The notes beneath the pieces are model-generated. The model saw nothing but the letters and a program-made list of their open reading frames with translations, searched no databases and was not told the origin of the DNA. Below are positions 49,240 to 60,819 of a stretch of 64,000 bases of DNA, one piece after another. Source of the stretch: Pieris napi (lineage: Eukaryota; Arthropoda; Insecta; Lepidoptera; Pieridae); assembly GCF_905475465.1 (NCBI RefSeq), contig NC_062238.1:5250501-5314500 (forward strand), read 5' to 3'. Both the position numbers and the translations under genes were made by a program. The first letter of the stretch is position 1. Every line of letters begins with the position of its first letter.

Positions 49240-49390
49240 GACCAGCTTTCATTCGGATATTACAGTGCTTACAATGGTTTAGTCAATGCACCAAGTCATT
49301 GCTCAAAAGCGTGGCATCAGGAAATTAAACAACCCATGATGATCGCCAACCTTAGAAAGGAGATGGCACTCTGAGAAGAAGAAGTGCTTA
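49240..49390 (+). pseudogene. RTE-type LINE 3' remnant
   Basis: Broken frames give QWFSQCTKSLLKSVASGN, then after a shift MMIANLRKEMAL with a stop and GAAGAAGAAG. This is the last part of the same protein family as 38950-39290 (compare NIRQWFGHS...LFRRAASEF). Confidence 0.65.
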
Positions 49391-49639
49391 CGTTAAGTGT
49401 CAAGAAATGTCTGCCTTGCCTGCCAGAACTCTGAGTCTAGAGAGTATGCTATCTAGGTGTCGTATAATGTTCTACACTTAGGTCATTTCTGTCACAGTTT
49501 CAGGCATTTCAAAGCAATTCAACAATATTCTCAATGGAAATGTTGAAATAAGAACAAACCATAGAAATGGCTCGCGTCATTGCAATATATGGTTAAAAAT
49601 ATATTTTAAACAAGCATTGCGTTGTTATGGATTCGATTT

Positions 49640-49860
49640 TTTATGGGACAAGGGTCAAACGAGGAGGCGGGGTCACTCACAGTTAAGTGCTTATCTCCGC
49701 CCATGGACAACAGGAACAGTAGGTTTGCAAGTGCGTTGCTGATGTTTAATGTAGTGGTACGCTTTTTTAAATACAATTCAACTGGACAGACAGGCCACAA
49801 TCCCACCTCATGTTAAGTGAGATGCCGCCTATTGAACGTCAGTCCAGGAGATGCCTATTT
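49640..49860 (-). repeat. CR1/Jockey-type LINE 3' fragments
   Basis: GGGTCAAACGAGGAGGC...CCGCCCATGGACAA...GCAAGTGCGTTGCTGATGTT follows the order of the 3' end at 58452-58545. A second, similar piece (GGCCACAATCCCACCTCATG...GATGCCGCCTATTGAAC) follows at 49790-49840. Both are diverged. Frames on both strands here are by-products. Confidence 0.6.
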
Positions 49861-49988
49861 AGTCACCGCTTGAATGAACCCATGTTCAACTTTCTAGGGT
49901 AATTGGAAAGAGGCATTGTGGATGACATACGAAAGGGTGAAACTCCAAATATCCAAGGTACCCAAGATACGACCAACCGACAAACCAA

Positions 49989-50026
49989 CTGCCATTCCAG
50001 GTATTTCTGAATACCTGGAATGGCAG
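49989..50026. repeat. Perfect 17-bp hairpin
   Basis: CTGCCATTCCAGGTATT pairs exactly with AATACCTGGAATGGCAG around the 4-base loop TCTG. It is GC-richer than its surroundings. Confidence 0.9.
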
Positions 50027-50099
50027 CTAGTTCCAAAACAAACGCAAAAGGTCAAGGTGGAGCGAGTGGAATGTATAACACATTTTACATATCAATAAA

Positions 50100-51159
50100 T
50101 AAATAAAAAACATGTGTTTGCAAGGCCTCGACGTATATATTACTTATTTCTGCCGAGGAGTTTCTAAGAGTGCTATGCCACTTAATACCTATCTAATACA
50201 ACTTGAAATACTACTTCACAGTAATAAATGATAATTGGCTCGTTCTGACATTCATACTAATATATACAGACGATGTAACACATTTGCAAAGATAATAACC
50301 AGAATAACGATTTATTGAAGGGAGTAAAGCAATCGACGCTGTTACCCACGACAAATTCGATTTAAACATTGAGTTATTCTAATTGCTTTAGCGATTTAAT
50401 TATTATTTACTGATGAAACGTTATGGTAAATTTAATTAAATGTTTACAATACATTATAACATCTTCAAATACTTTATTATTTTTATTTTTATTAGGTATA
50501 CTACATTTATACATCTATATAAAATTTACAAATTTTGTCCCAGGTTAATATTGTTCTAATGTAAAACGGTGATCTAAAGAACTTAAAATAAAGGTTTTTA
50601 GGCTATTAAATGATCACTAAGCTAGATTTATAGAAATAGAATGATTAGATAAGCTGTAAGTACTTATACATATTTTGTTGCTTCTAGACTCATTCTATAA
50701 AATATGATGAATCCTATAGAACAAACTGTTATTTTTCTTGTAATATTTTGCTCTTAAGATGTATGCTTTAAGCTGTTATTAATTTTTGTGCCTTAAGTGA
50801 GGAAAATAAAGAAAGACTAAGAAAAGCGAGCCTGAGAGGTTATCTTGTCGTTAATCGTGAAATTGTTTTCCTCGCTTCGCCTTTGAGATTCTTCAGCCAC
50901 ATTGTAAGCTTAATGGGCGATTCAAGACTTTTAACATTACACTCTGCTTTTTATAATTATAATATTTCCCGTAAAGTAGGATCTGGAAATTCTACTTTTT
51001 TCTACGATGGAAGCTACTATGTCTAAATTGGTCGAAAAGTAGACTAATACTTTCTTTACTTAGCCTTAATTAAACCTTTAACTTAACAAGTAGTTTAGTT
51101 AAATAATATTTTAAAAATTTTTGATACCGTGTCTAGGTTATACTCCCCAATCCGAAGAA
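50100..51159. other. Unassigned AT-rich sequence
   Basis: Nothing recognised. Confidence 0.5.
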
Positions 51160-51384
51160 CTGCCCTGCGATTCTGTAACTCACTTCACGAACTCGGTCGC
51201 TCTCAAATCAGTCGTGAAGCAGTCATTTTATGATTTGGCATTCTGATAAACAATAAACTACAAGCTCCCACCTTTTCAGAATGCCAAATCATAAAATGAC
51301 TGCTTCACGACTGATTTGAGAGCGACCGCCGATGCGAAAACCGCTGTGTGAGTTCGTGAAGTGAGTTACAGAATCGCGGGGCAG
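51160..51384. mobile_element. Foldback MITE (copy 4, near complete)
   Basis: It runs from CTGCCCTGCGATTCTG to CAGAATCGCGGGGCAG. The right arm is complete. The left arm lacks about 22 bases (the CACAGCGGTTTTCGCATCGG part) between the CACGAACTC and GGTCGCTCTC segments. The matching TIR ends give the best view of the family boundary. Confidence 0.87.
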
Positions 51385-52339
51385 GACTATAATAAAGATA
51401 AAAAAGGCGCTCCACGTCACAATAATTATAATTATGCACTTTCAAGGTAAGATCATCAAAACAAGACAATTAGATCTGAAAAATCAGGGGAAAAAAGAAA
51501 GAGAACTGACTACTAGACCGCTAAAAAAACTAACTTAATTTTTTACAACTTATACTAACACAACTAATACTCATATTAAGAAATGTTAACTAACTAATTT
51601 TTGTAAGAAGTCAATATAAATAAATCAGGTCTAGGAGGCTGCACCTTCTTTCAATAATAGATCTTTCTTCTTCCTTTAAGTGCGTATAAAACCAGAAACT
51701 GAGATCTGAGGTCAAGAACATAGGTTCTAGTGCTACTTGTTTATTATTAAAGTTTGATTTTTAGAAAGAATCTGTTCTGTTTGAAAGAATTTTATAGTTA
51801 AATTTCAAACATTATAGGAGTTCTTGATAAATCCAGGCTTGCACAGCAGTAATCATTATGCACTTTGCCACCTATCGCATGACTATCGTGCGCTGTGCTG
51901 ATGAAAACATGGAGGTCTGACGTAATTGAACACTGTAAATGAATTTCGTGAAATGTTTGCGATTCGATTACCCTTTGATCGGTGAATGGCCTACACTATA
52001 AAGGATGTTAAAAATACGCTGCCTAGGGCTGAAAAGGGTTAAAAGCTTTTTAAGCTTTTTATCTCAACAGAAATATTCGTATGATAGCAACCATATATAT
52101 ACTAATGTGTATCAGATACCATGGAACTGGAAGTTATCTAGATTCAATTCGATAGATTCAAAAATATGTTTTCTTAAGTTTTGGAGAGCAGCCATATGTT
52201 TCTAAGAATATAGTTATATATTCCCACGAGAATGTGAGTGCTCCGATTTCACTATGTCTGCTGCTGATACAAGACAAGTCTTTGTTTTTAATTTATGTTA
52301 TTATTATTACTACTTAAGATGTCATGTGGAACATGGTGT
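51385..52339. other. Unassigned AT-rich sequence
   Basis: Nothing recognised. A 66-codon frame at 52005-52205 has no known motif. Confidence 0.5.
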
Positions 52340-52560
52340 AATGGTTGCAGCTCCTTACAAACGTTGTTTAAAAAAAAACATGGCAATTAAAAAGAGTGGC
52401 GGAGTGTTTACTGCCAGTTCTTCTCTTCCGTTCTACGCCCTTGATTTGAGAACTGGCACTAAATGTTAAGTTAGAAACATTTCATATACATTTCTTTTTT
52501 TGACGTTTATAAGTGTACATTGTGTTATCTATATGATTAAATGATTTTTGACTTTTGATA
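52340..52560 (+). repeat. Dispersed repeat, LINE 3'-type (copy 1)
   Basis: TGGTTGCAGCTCCTTACAAAC, AAGAGTGGCGGAGTGTTTAC, TTCTACGCCCTTGATTTGAG, AACTGGCACTAAATGTTAAG and GATTAAATGATTTTTGACTT are landmarks of a common lepidopteran repeat as I recall it. A second copy lies at 53888. The 71-codon frame here is a by-product. Confidence 0.65.
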
Positions 52561-53887
52561 TATATGCCTATCGTCTAACTATAACTTTCTGAACTATACA
52601 TATTCATGTTACGTAATGTAGTTTGAAGCCGCAAATAAATTTGCCGCTTTTAACTGAATTTATTGATCACTCTTACATCACGATCGAAATAATTAGGCGA
52701 TTATAAATCTTATAGTTTAAAAATATGATGTTTGTATATATATTTAGGTAAAATCAGCAAATAGATTATCGATTAAGATAGCGTCGATTCTTCGCATTTT
52801 AAAAACTCTGTCGGCGCAAAACAGTTACTTTAATTGTGATAAATGAACATGAGCAATAAAATCTGTTTATTGTAACAAAATATTGTGGTCAGACAAATAA
52901 ATAAATTTTATTTAAAGTTTATATTTAATTCGAAGTCGTTATTTCAACCTCAATGCGTTTGTAAACGATCAATTCCCGTTCCTGATCAATTTTAATTACA
53001 AATGAAATAGTAATATCTCACTCGATTTTCATGCAATATAATTTGAATGTAATATATTAAACCACAATTATTTTATTGGAAAACTGTAATTAAGCAATTT
53101 AAATTTTTAAGGTAATTTATGTTACATGAAACAATGCCTTCGTGTGATAGGGACGCTGCAGTGTATATGTAATATATATTTAGAAAAAGAGAAGAGGGAA
53201 TTAACCCCGGAAAAAAGTGTTAGGTTAGGACGCTCAGAAGGCCTTATTGCTTATTTTAAAAAATATCATCAGTAAAACAGTAATAAATAAATAAATGTAA
53301 AGGCCTTTTGGAGGAAGACATGAGATCTCATAAACTCCATGACTAATTATTCTTTGCTAGTGTTATGTTACGACTAATTCGTATTAGAATACATAAAATA
53401 TAAATGCAATCTTTCAACCTTAACATAAATCAGGTAATCTTACCAAAGCTGCCGCGGATGCTAAAACAATCCCATCTGAAAGCGCCTTCCATCTAAGAAT
53501 TTATGTCTAGAAAATAAATACAGCAAGGTAGAACGTGCACTCGGAACAAATTGCTGAGCAGACGCGAAGATCTCTGGCGGAGTGATAAAGGACCACAGCA
53601 GAGTGCTTATGTATTCCTCAAATGGTCTACAATCCAGCTCGAGATATAACAGAAATAATTTTCAGTGAATAGTGTCTAAATAACATGTTATTCTTAGTGT
53701 TTCGTGCAGAAGAGAGCGGAATTCAAGGAATGTTGGAAGGACACGAAAAGTTTATTCAATTGTTTAAAAAATAGGCAATTATTAACAGGCGTAGCTGTAA
53801 CTTATGGCTGCATATTACTTTTCACTGCAAGTAATACCAAGCTTTTGTATGGGGTAAGAAGTTATAATTTTTTTTCAATTAGTTATT
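52561..53887. other. Unassigned sequence
   Basis: No gene recognised. A less AT-rich patch at 53440-53640 has no recognised family. Confidence 0.5.
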
Positions 53888-54050
53888 AATGGTTGCAGGC
53901 TTACAAACAGTTTGTAAAACGACCGTGGAAATTTATAAAAGTTTTACGCCCTTGATTAAGGAACTGGCAGTAAATGTAAATTTGGAACCATATTTCTGAC
54001 ATTCATAAACATATCTAGATAAATGATATTTTGATTTTGAATTTAATATA
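53888..54050 (+). repeat. Dispersed repeat, LINE 3'-type (copy 2)
   Basis: TGGTTGCAGGCTTACAAACA, TTTTACGCCCTTGATTAAGG, AACTGGCAGTAAATGTAAAT, then ATTCATAAAC and AAATGATATTTTGATTTTG parallel the copy at 52340. The central GAGTGGCGGAG part is lost. Confidence 0.65.
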
Positions 54051-54512
54051 TTCTTTCTTCTACATTTGTATTTTTCTTTCTCCACGGAATAACGAGTTTA
54101 GTTCTTCACCATTATTTCGAATAATGAATAAAAATCTCCTAGAGAATATTGAAATAAAGTTTTTATAACGATAACAGTGGGAGCACAAAACATGTACCAA
54201 TTATTTTACCCCACATTATATTCAACAAAAGGTGCGCTGGATTATTATCGCGATACAACGTGCTTTCTCGATCTATAGAAAACATCGCTTTCATAATGCG
54301 ATTGAAACCCACGTACGTGTTCGGGTCTTAGAGTCGTACCAACTTAGTAGCCAAAAAATTAAATGTATTTTCAGATAAATATACTTACAAATACAGCCTC
54401 CAAAGCTAAGCTTTGGTCGCAATTTATTAAGTTCATTCGTCTGGAACGTGAATGATTCTCAATAACAATTAAAACTAATTCGGACCTAATGCGTTGGCTA
54501 CGTAACGCGTAA

Positions 54513-54733
54513 TCTTTATGTATATAATTCTTCTGTGAGTGTGTATGTCACTGAACTTCTCTCAAACGACTGGACCGATTTTGATGAAATTTTTTGTGTG
54601 TGTTCAAGGGGATCTGGTAGTAGTTTAGATTCACAAATCAGCCCGGTAGGTGGCGCTGCAGTCGGTACTTTCATACTTTAATATCCTAATAGCTTGAAAT
54701 ATCATGTAGGACAACGTATGTGGGGTCCACTAG
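54513..54733 (+). mobile_element. Short non-autonomous Helitron
   Basis: It begins TCTTTATGTATATAATTCTT after host A and ends GGGGTCCACTAG before host T. Inside are CTCAAACGACTGGACCGATT, AAATTTTTTGTGTGTGTTC and GGTGGCGCTGCAG, landmarks of a widespread lepidopteran Helitron family as I recall it. A short GGAC/GTCC stem precedes the CTAG end. It is 221 bases with no coding capacity. Confidence 0.85.
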
Positions 54734-55176
54734 TTAGTGTATATTATGGTGGCATACCGGGTGACTGTATTCAATATAACCGAGGCGTTGAAGCTTGCTG
54801 AAGACAGGGGAAAATGAAAGAAATCATACGGTGACACTAACACGACCTTTTAGAAATGAGTGTACGTAAATAAGAATGTGAAATACTGCTTATTCCCCGA
54901 GGGAACTAATCGGACCCATGCTAAGGTCAACAGGAATCTTTATAGAAAACAAACTACAAGTAATATATATTTCCAACTGGATGCCAGTTCCTCTCAAGAA
55001 TTAATAAAGTTCGTATCGTGTTCAACGAACTAGTAAATAGGTCATTGACGAGTTTATAATAATTTATAAATTGCTTTTCCAAGATGTCTTAGGAACATTC
55101 GAGCGTGAATAATTATTATTCAAGGAGTTATCCGTGTTTAACATATTTTAAAATTAGAATTGGGAATCATTGTGTA

Positions 55177-55535
55177 GTCCATTGAAATGTTACAATTTGA
55201 GGGCCAAATTGAACATTTGTTAGAGAGACTTTTTTACTTATAACTTTTAGAATTTTGAATTTATGATAAAAAGTTACATAGACATAATTGTAGGCACAGC
55301 GATTTGCTACAAAACGTGTGTTTACAAATTTTATGTATGATGGATAGTTTAGGAGATATAGCCAAAAACGTGTTTTTTGCACCCCTTTATCCAAGATGGA
55401 GGCCAGGGGACAAACACGCCAACCCCACAAACTTGAGGTTAAGCTTGTATTGACCCCCCCCCCCCCCCCCACATGTTCCATAAATAAAATTGCGTCCTGT
55501 AACAAATGTTCAGCAAATGTAACATTTCAATGGAC
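55177..55535. mobile_element. TA-flanked MITE carrying a C17 run
   Basis: GTCCATTGAAATGTTAC (55177-55193) is the exact reverse complement of 55519-55535, and both ends are flanked by TA, as expected for Tc1/mariner-type targets. The 359-base body contains a run of 17 C at 55454-55470. Frames of 112 codons (minus, 55167-55505) and 72 codons (plus) span it but show no known motif, and the first reads through the C run as glycines. No transposase is present. A chance 17-bp TIR is very unlikely, but the superfamily is inferred. Confidence 0.65.
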
Positions 55536-55537
55536 TA

Positions 55538-56650
55538 GTAAGATTATAATAGAAAATTATTTTAAAAGTGTTTTGATGAGTTTTCAAAATTCGAAGAATC
55601 ATTACAAAATATAATTATGGTACAAAGTCATGTACGATTTATGTATTATTAGTATGTGAATCGATCTCATCATATTATTACATTGCTCTGATGTAAAATT
55701 TTCTATACCGCCATAGCGAACCGACATCCCAAAATCAGTTTTTAATCAAATCGACACGTTTTGTATTTTATTAAGGCATTCATATTAGAAGTATTCAAAT
55801 GAAAAATGTATATTTCCCTTTTGAACTATTTCAAAATTTGATAGTCATTTATTAATTTGTTAACTAGTAACTGTGGCACTCGCAATTTTTTCTTTGATTT
55901 CTAATTGATTTGAAGTATTTTGTGACGTTTGTTTTATTGCGATGTCTATTTGAGACTAGTATCGCAAATCAAGTACAGAAAATCAAATGTAAATTATATC
56001 ATAAACCTAATAATATCCGACAATTTATGCAAACTCAAGGAAAATTCTTTCAGTGAAAACCGGAAAAGTACTAGTAGTAGTACTATAGTACTATAAAACC
56101 GTAATGGCGCTGGCGTCCTTTCGTTGTACGTTGTCCGGCAGTAATCACCGAGGAAAGAAATTTCACATTACTACCAACGTTCCGTAAATAGCTAAAAGAA
56201 AATGTAAAACTCTGCAACGTTTTGGACATTCTGTTTTATTTCAGCAAAATCTCCAAAAGAAAAATATTGTATACTATTTTTACGTCTGGACCTTTTAAAA
56301 CAAATTCGCTTCAAGCCAGTGTGCATTCAAAAAATTTCTGTTGGAATTACGTTTAAAAATCTATGTAATCATTCGAAAAATATAGCATATAAAAATTTGA
56401 TAACAATTGTCCCTTCTATATTTACTATTTAAGCCCACAGCAATAAGTGTAAAATTGCATAATGTTTAGCGATAATTAACATCAAAACTCAAACATCTTA
56501 CTTATATAAAACGTGTCCATACATTTTAATAATAATATATAATTGTAAATAATAGTTAAATTCCTTGCTTCACAGTTATACTGTTTTCTTACCTAACTTA
56601 ATCTACATTACTTATTTATGACACCTACTTAATAGTTTGTGAAATAAACT
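55538..56650. other. Unassigned AT-rich sequence
   Basis: Nothing recognised. Confidence 0.5.
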
Positions 56651-56654
56651 GTTT

Positions 56655-56740
56655 ATAGTTTCGTCATCACCAAATCATTGTTGAGAAACGCAGCTAAGTG
56701 ATCGCCAACTTTCGAAAGGACGGCAACATAAGTAATGTAC
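56655..56740 (+). repeat. RTE-type LINE terminal fragment
   Basis: CACCAAATCATTGTTGAGAA, then GTGATCGCCAACTTTCGAAA and GGACGGCAACATAA match the terminal MIANLRK-coding segment seen at 49330 and 39225. The third copy of that terminus. Confidence 0.55.
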
Positions 56741-57358
56741 ATATTAGAAGTCCTTAAAGGTTTCAAGAAAAATTACTGGTCCAATCAACAACTTAGTAGA
56801 TTGTATCAGTACACTTAGCTCCCGTGGGAAACAGCTGTAGATTAGCTGAGCTAGCAAGATTGTCTACGACAAGCGCTCGGTAACGCTACGTGTAATGCGA
56901 TAAACTCAATTTTGCCTTTGTAGCACCTTTATTAAATCCATGTCCTCGTGACATGCAAAGCGATGCAAGAGCGCCCGTAAAACTGAGACACGCAACGTCT
57001 GATATTCCAGGAAGACGAATTTCATAATATACCTTATCAATTTATTTTCTATATACAAAAAAGGTAAAAAGATTGCCACCTGTTGTATAGAAAAAAGGAA
57101 AAAGAAAAATTATTTAAAATGACAACAGCGACACCAAGCTACACAGAGGATTAGGATACTGACAGGGAGTGCTTATATAGGACAGTTTTGAAGGACGCAT
57201 AAAAACAACGAGTATACTTTAATGTGATGAAAGTTTAATATGTTTAAGGATTAAACGGGAGGTTAACCCCATGAAAATAAAAATTAATTAATTAAAATCA
57301 ATAATTTATGTCCACCTGGCTCCTTTATTGCTCGTTGGTTATATTTTTTTTGGAAGAA

Positions 57359-57545
57359 CAGTGTTGGCCTAGTGGCTTCAGTGTAGTCTCATCCGTAAGA
57401 TCGTATATTCGATCCCCGGTTGTGCACCATTGGACTTTGTGCGCTTTTAATACTTCATACGGCGAAGAAAAGCATCGTGAAAAAGCCACCATACCTTAGA
57501 TCCAAAAAAATGGCGGCGAGAGAAAAACCAAATAATCACCTCAAA
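57359..57545 (+). repeat. tRNA-derived SINE, degraded
   Basis: CAGTGTTGGCCTAGTGGCTT (A box intact), then ATTCGATCCCCGGTTGTGCA (B box partly mutated), then GAAAAGCATCGTGA. The body is shortened and the tail is lost after about 57545. Confidence 0.8.
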
Positions 57546-58035
57546 GATAGGTTTTTTAGCCTTCTATTTTATTTAGAAATATAGTAAAATAATACCGTAT
57601 TTTAGAAATAGACAAAACTTTATCCTATAAATAAAACAGACCAGAATCAAATGTCGTATCTCAAATGTTTATGTATGAAGTTGTCCTCCATAAAGTACCA
57701 GCAGCGAGTTACCATACAACGTCGCATCCGGATTCCTTCGGGAAATCTCACTCTTGAATCTGCAACGACCTTTATCCTATGGAGAGCGGATGAAAATTTC
57801 CCTTTCACTTTATTTTAATTAGAGAGACTGAAAGATTTAGAATGCTCGGGAGTGTTAATTTTAAAAATTTATGAAATTAAAACGTTTTTGTAATTGGTAC
57901 AACCATCGTTTATTATTATCCAAATATGGATTATGATTAATTGACAGCGGCAAACAGAAGCTTATGATATTCTATATTTCTTGGCCGATATGTCACTTAA
58001 TATGTAATATTAGTATAAACCTTTATGTGCACATA
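57546..58035. other. Unassigned sequence between two SINEs
   Basis: Nothing recognised. Confidence 0.5.
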
Positions 58036-58290
58036 AGAGCTCGAGAGCGCGAATAGCGTGACTGTCATCCCTAAGGTCGTATATTCGATCCTCGGCTGTG
58101 AACGGACTTACTTTCTGTCCATGAGCGCATTTATAACTCTCTGGTACGGTAAAGGAAAACATCGTGAGGGATCCGGCATGCTTTAGAGCCAAAAAGACGC
58201 CGACTTATGTCAGATACAGAAACCTGATTACCTCCTGACCTATTAGAAAAAACAAATGATCACGACACAGGGACAGTTGTAGCTCCACTG
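58036..58290 (+). repeat. tRNA-derived SINE, head degraded
   Basis: The A-box region is mutated (AGAGCTCGAGAGCGCGAATA). ATTCGATCCTCGGCTGTGAA (B box), GGAAAACATCGTGAGGGATC, CAAAAAGACGCCGAC and GTTGTAGCTCCACTGG follow the family order. A minus-strand 60-codon frame here is a by-product. Confidence 0.78.
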
Positions 58291-58415
58291 GTTTTTATAG
58301 CAAATTAAGAAATAAACTATAAACATAACAACTTTATTGACAATCTAAAAGATCAATAACATACAATACAATGTATAAAATTGTCCGCTATCATACGAAA
58401 AATAACCAATTTAAT

Positions 58416-58417
<2 letters not shown>

Positions 58418-58449
<32 letters not shown>

Positions 58450-59757
58450 AACAGGGGGCAAACGGGCAGGAGGCTCACCTGATGTTAAGTGATACCGCCG
58501 CCCATGGACACTCTCAATGCCAGAGGGCTCGCGAGTGCGTTGCCGGCCTTTCAGGAATCGGTACGCTCTTTTCTTGAAGGACCCTAAGTCGAATTGGTTC
58601 GGAAATACCTCAGTGGGCAGCTGGTTCCACATAGTGGTGGTGCGCGGCAAAAACTGCCTTGAAAAACGCTCAGTTGTGGAACGGCGGACGTCGAGGTGAT
58701 ACGGGTGGAATTTCGTATTCTGTCTCGACGTCCGATGATGAAATTCAGCTGCAGGTATTAATCCGAACAACTCCTCTGAACACTCTCCATGGTAAATGCG
58801 GTAGAAGATGCAGAGTGACCCCACATCTCTACGCAACGCCAAAGGATCAAGCCGCTCGGAGAGGGATTGGTCGTCGACGATTCGAACCGCTCTGCGTTGT
58901 ATACGGTCAAGTGGAAGGAGCTGGTACTGGGGAGCCCCCGCCCAGAGGTGAGAGCAGTACTCCATGTGGGGCCGAATTTGCGCTTTATATAGTTGCATGC
59001 GGTGGCCCGGAGTGAAGTACCGCCTCGCCTTGCTGAGCACACCAAGCTTTTTGGAGGCTAATTTAGCCTTTCCCTCCAAGTGACCGCGAAACTGAACGTC
59101 GTTCGATATGTCAACGCCAAGTATTCCAATGCTGGCTGTGGCTTTAAGAAGAGTGTTTTCGAAAAGAGGAGTGGCGACAAAGGGTGTTTTTTTAGCGGAA
59201 AACGCGCAAACTTGTGTCTTCTTGGGGTTAAATTGGACTAGGTTTAGTCTGCCCCAGTCTGAGACTCCACGTAGTAGAGTTTCGACTTCAGACACAAGTT
59301 TGTTCCGGTACTCATCGACAACTGCCCGAGAAATACCTGCCCGGCCAGTGTAAAAAGTATCCCCAGTGCTGTCATCCGCATAGCAATGAATGTTGCTAAG
59401 TTGCAACATATCATTGATATGCAGAAGAAACAGGGTCGGGGATAGAACACAGCCTTGTGGGACCCCAGCGTTCACGGGTTTAAGGTCGGAACATGCTCCG
59501 TCGATGACGACCTTGATGCTCCGATCGGCCAGAAAGCTGGAGATCCAATCGCATAATTTCTCGGGTAGCCCATAGGCTGGAAGCTTCGAGAGCAGTGCTC
59601 TGTGCCACACCCGATCGAAGGCTTTCGCTATGTCCAAACTTACCGCCAGCGCCTCCCCCTTGGACTCAATTGCCTCTGCCCACCTATGTGTAAGGTATAC
59701 AAGGAGGTCACCAGCTGAGCGACCACGACGAAAGCCGTACTGAGAATCGCTAATCAA
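58418..59757 (-). mobile_element. 5'-truncated CR1/Jockey-type LINE with A tail
   Basis: Read on the minus strand, the element carries an intact reverse transcriptase frame and ends in a tail of 28 A (T run at 58418-58445). The stop codon TAA runs directly into this tail, so there is effectively no 3' untranslated region. The endonuclease and any ORF1 are absent, as usual for 5'-truncated insertions. No target duplication could be matched between CCAATTTAATGG next to the tail and the far side, so the exact 5' junction (about 59757-59770) is uncertain. Five shorter relatives in the same family lie at 5340 (with its mirror), 36313, 43281, 49640 and 61624. Confidence 0.9.
58444..59757 (-). CDS. 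Non-LTR retrotransposon reverse transcriptase, 5'-truncated
   Basis: The 437-residue frame is an RNA-directed DNA polymerase lacking its N-terminal part. Near residue 6 is QYGFRRGRSAGD, a fingers motif. Palm motif A is LDIAKAFD (41-48, catalytic D42). Motif B is GVPQGCVLSP (98-107). Motif C is YADD (126-129, catalytic D128 and D129). The thumb and C-terminal region of CR1/Jockey-type enzymes follow, with IQRRAVRIV and, near 390-407, SFKKRAYRFLKGRQR. All catalytic residues are intact and no frameshift was seen, so the copy is young. The first codon counted is TTG and an in-frame TAA lies four codons upstream (59764-59769 region), so there is no true start: a complete enzyme would need an endonuclease domain and more fingers sequence. 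It is unlikely to be made into a working protein from this locus. Clade assignment between CR1 and Jockey is from recalled similarity. Confidence 0.9.
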
Positions 59758-59769
59758 CTTTTCTTTTTA

Positions 59770-60806
59770 CATCTCTTCAAAAAGGTTCCTGAACTAAATG
59801 CCCTGCAGGCATTGGGATCGCAACAGATATCATATATATATTTTTCTTACTGACTTAATTTGATTGTACAATCAAGATAGTGTACACAAAATTAAGTGTG
59901 TTAGTATTAAATTAATAACATAGCTCAAGTAAAATTTACAATATAATAGTAACAATGAAAAAGAAAATTGCAGTTTTTCGTTGCATTGGCACCTAAGAAC
60001 AGCCAATTTCTCTCAAATGCTTGGCATTCTGCCGAAGCGAGAACATAGTTTGCATATCGATGAACAAAAGCGAAAAATATAGGTATTCGTTTAATAATCG
60101 CTTTTCTTTTATAGTCTGTATAACTTTGTAGACTATAGGTTTGTACCAGTGTACCTTTAAGTTGACCGTAAAAGTTTAGACCATATAGTAAGTAAACTAT
60201 TAAATAAAATATTATTATAAAGTATAATTACTGCGTAAAACTATAATTTTAACTCAACTTAATTACCTATCTACGGGTAATGTAAGATCTCTAACGCCTT
60301 TGATACCACTTACAAAAAAAAATATTTTCAAAATATAATTATAAAATTGTGCAGATTTTTATCATTTAATAGTAACAACTGACAGACAATAATACCTTCA
60401 AAATATTACTTTTAACAGACTGAATATGAATACATTACGACAGACCAGAAATCCCGTATTGAATTAAAGTCTGAATACATTTTTCATCGCAAATAACACA
60501 TACATCACAATGAAATTCTTGTCGATCGAACAGTCGCTTTGTCTTCCTTATTTTCTTTCATTTTTCCAGCTTGATTTGTGTTCTACGAGTGTTCTGCTGC
60601 ACTTGTTCCCCGTCGCGACATGAACGCTCCCTTCAGAATATTTAATACGAGCATACAGAAATTTCGTTTTGGATGTATTATTAAAATAACTCTCAATAAC
60701 AAAGAGTTAAAAAAGCTTTTCGGTTATTTATATCATGCATATATCATGCATATTGTTTTAATTCTTTCAATTGTTAAGGGAATTAAAAATGTGTTAAAAC
60801 AAAAAC
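59770..60806. other. Unassigned sequence
   Basis: The first 70 bases (ATGCCCTGCAGGCATTGGGA and neighbours) are less AT-rich and may be a separate element fragment. The rest is AT-rich with nothing recognised. Confidence 0.45.
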
Positions 60807-60819
60807 TGAAGTTAGAATT

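Noticed and set aside
55167..55505. 112-codon minus-strand frame
   Set aside because: It reads through the C17 run as glycines and starts in a terminal inverted repeat, so it is a by-product of the MITE.
59770..59840. Upstream extension of the reverse transcriptase
   Set aside because: In-frame stops occur and the residues do not continue the reverse transcriptase. It may be another fragment, but I cannot name it.
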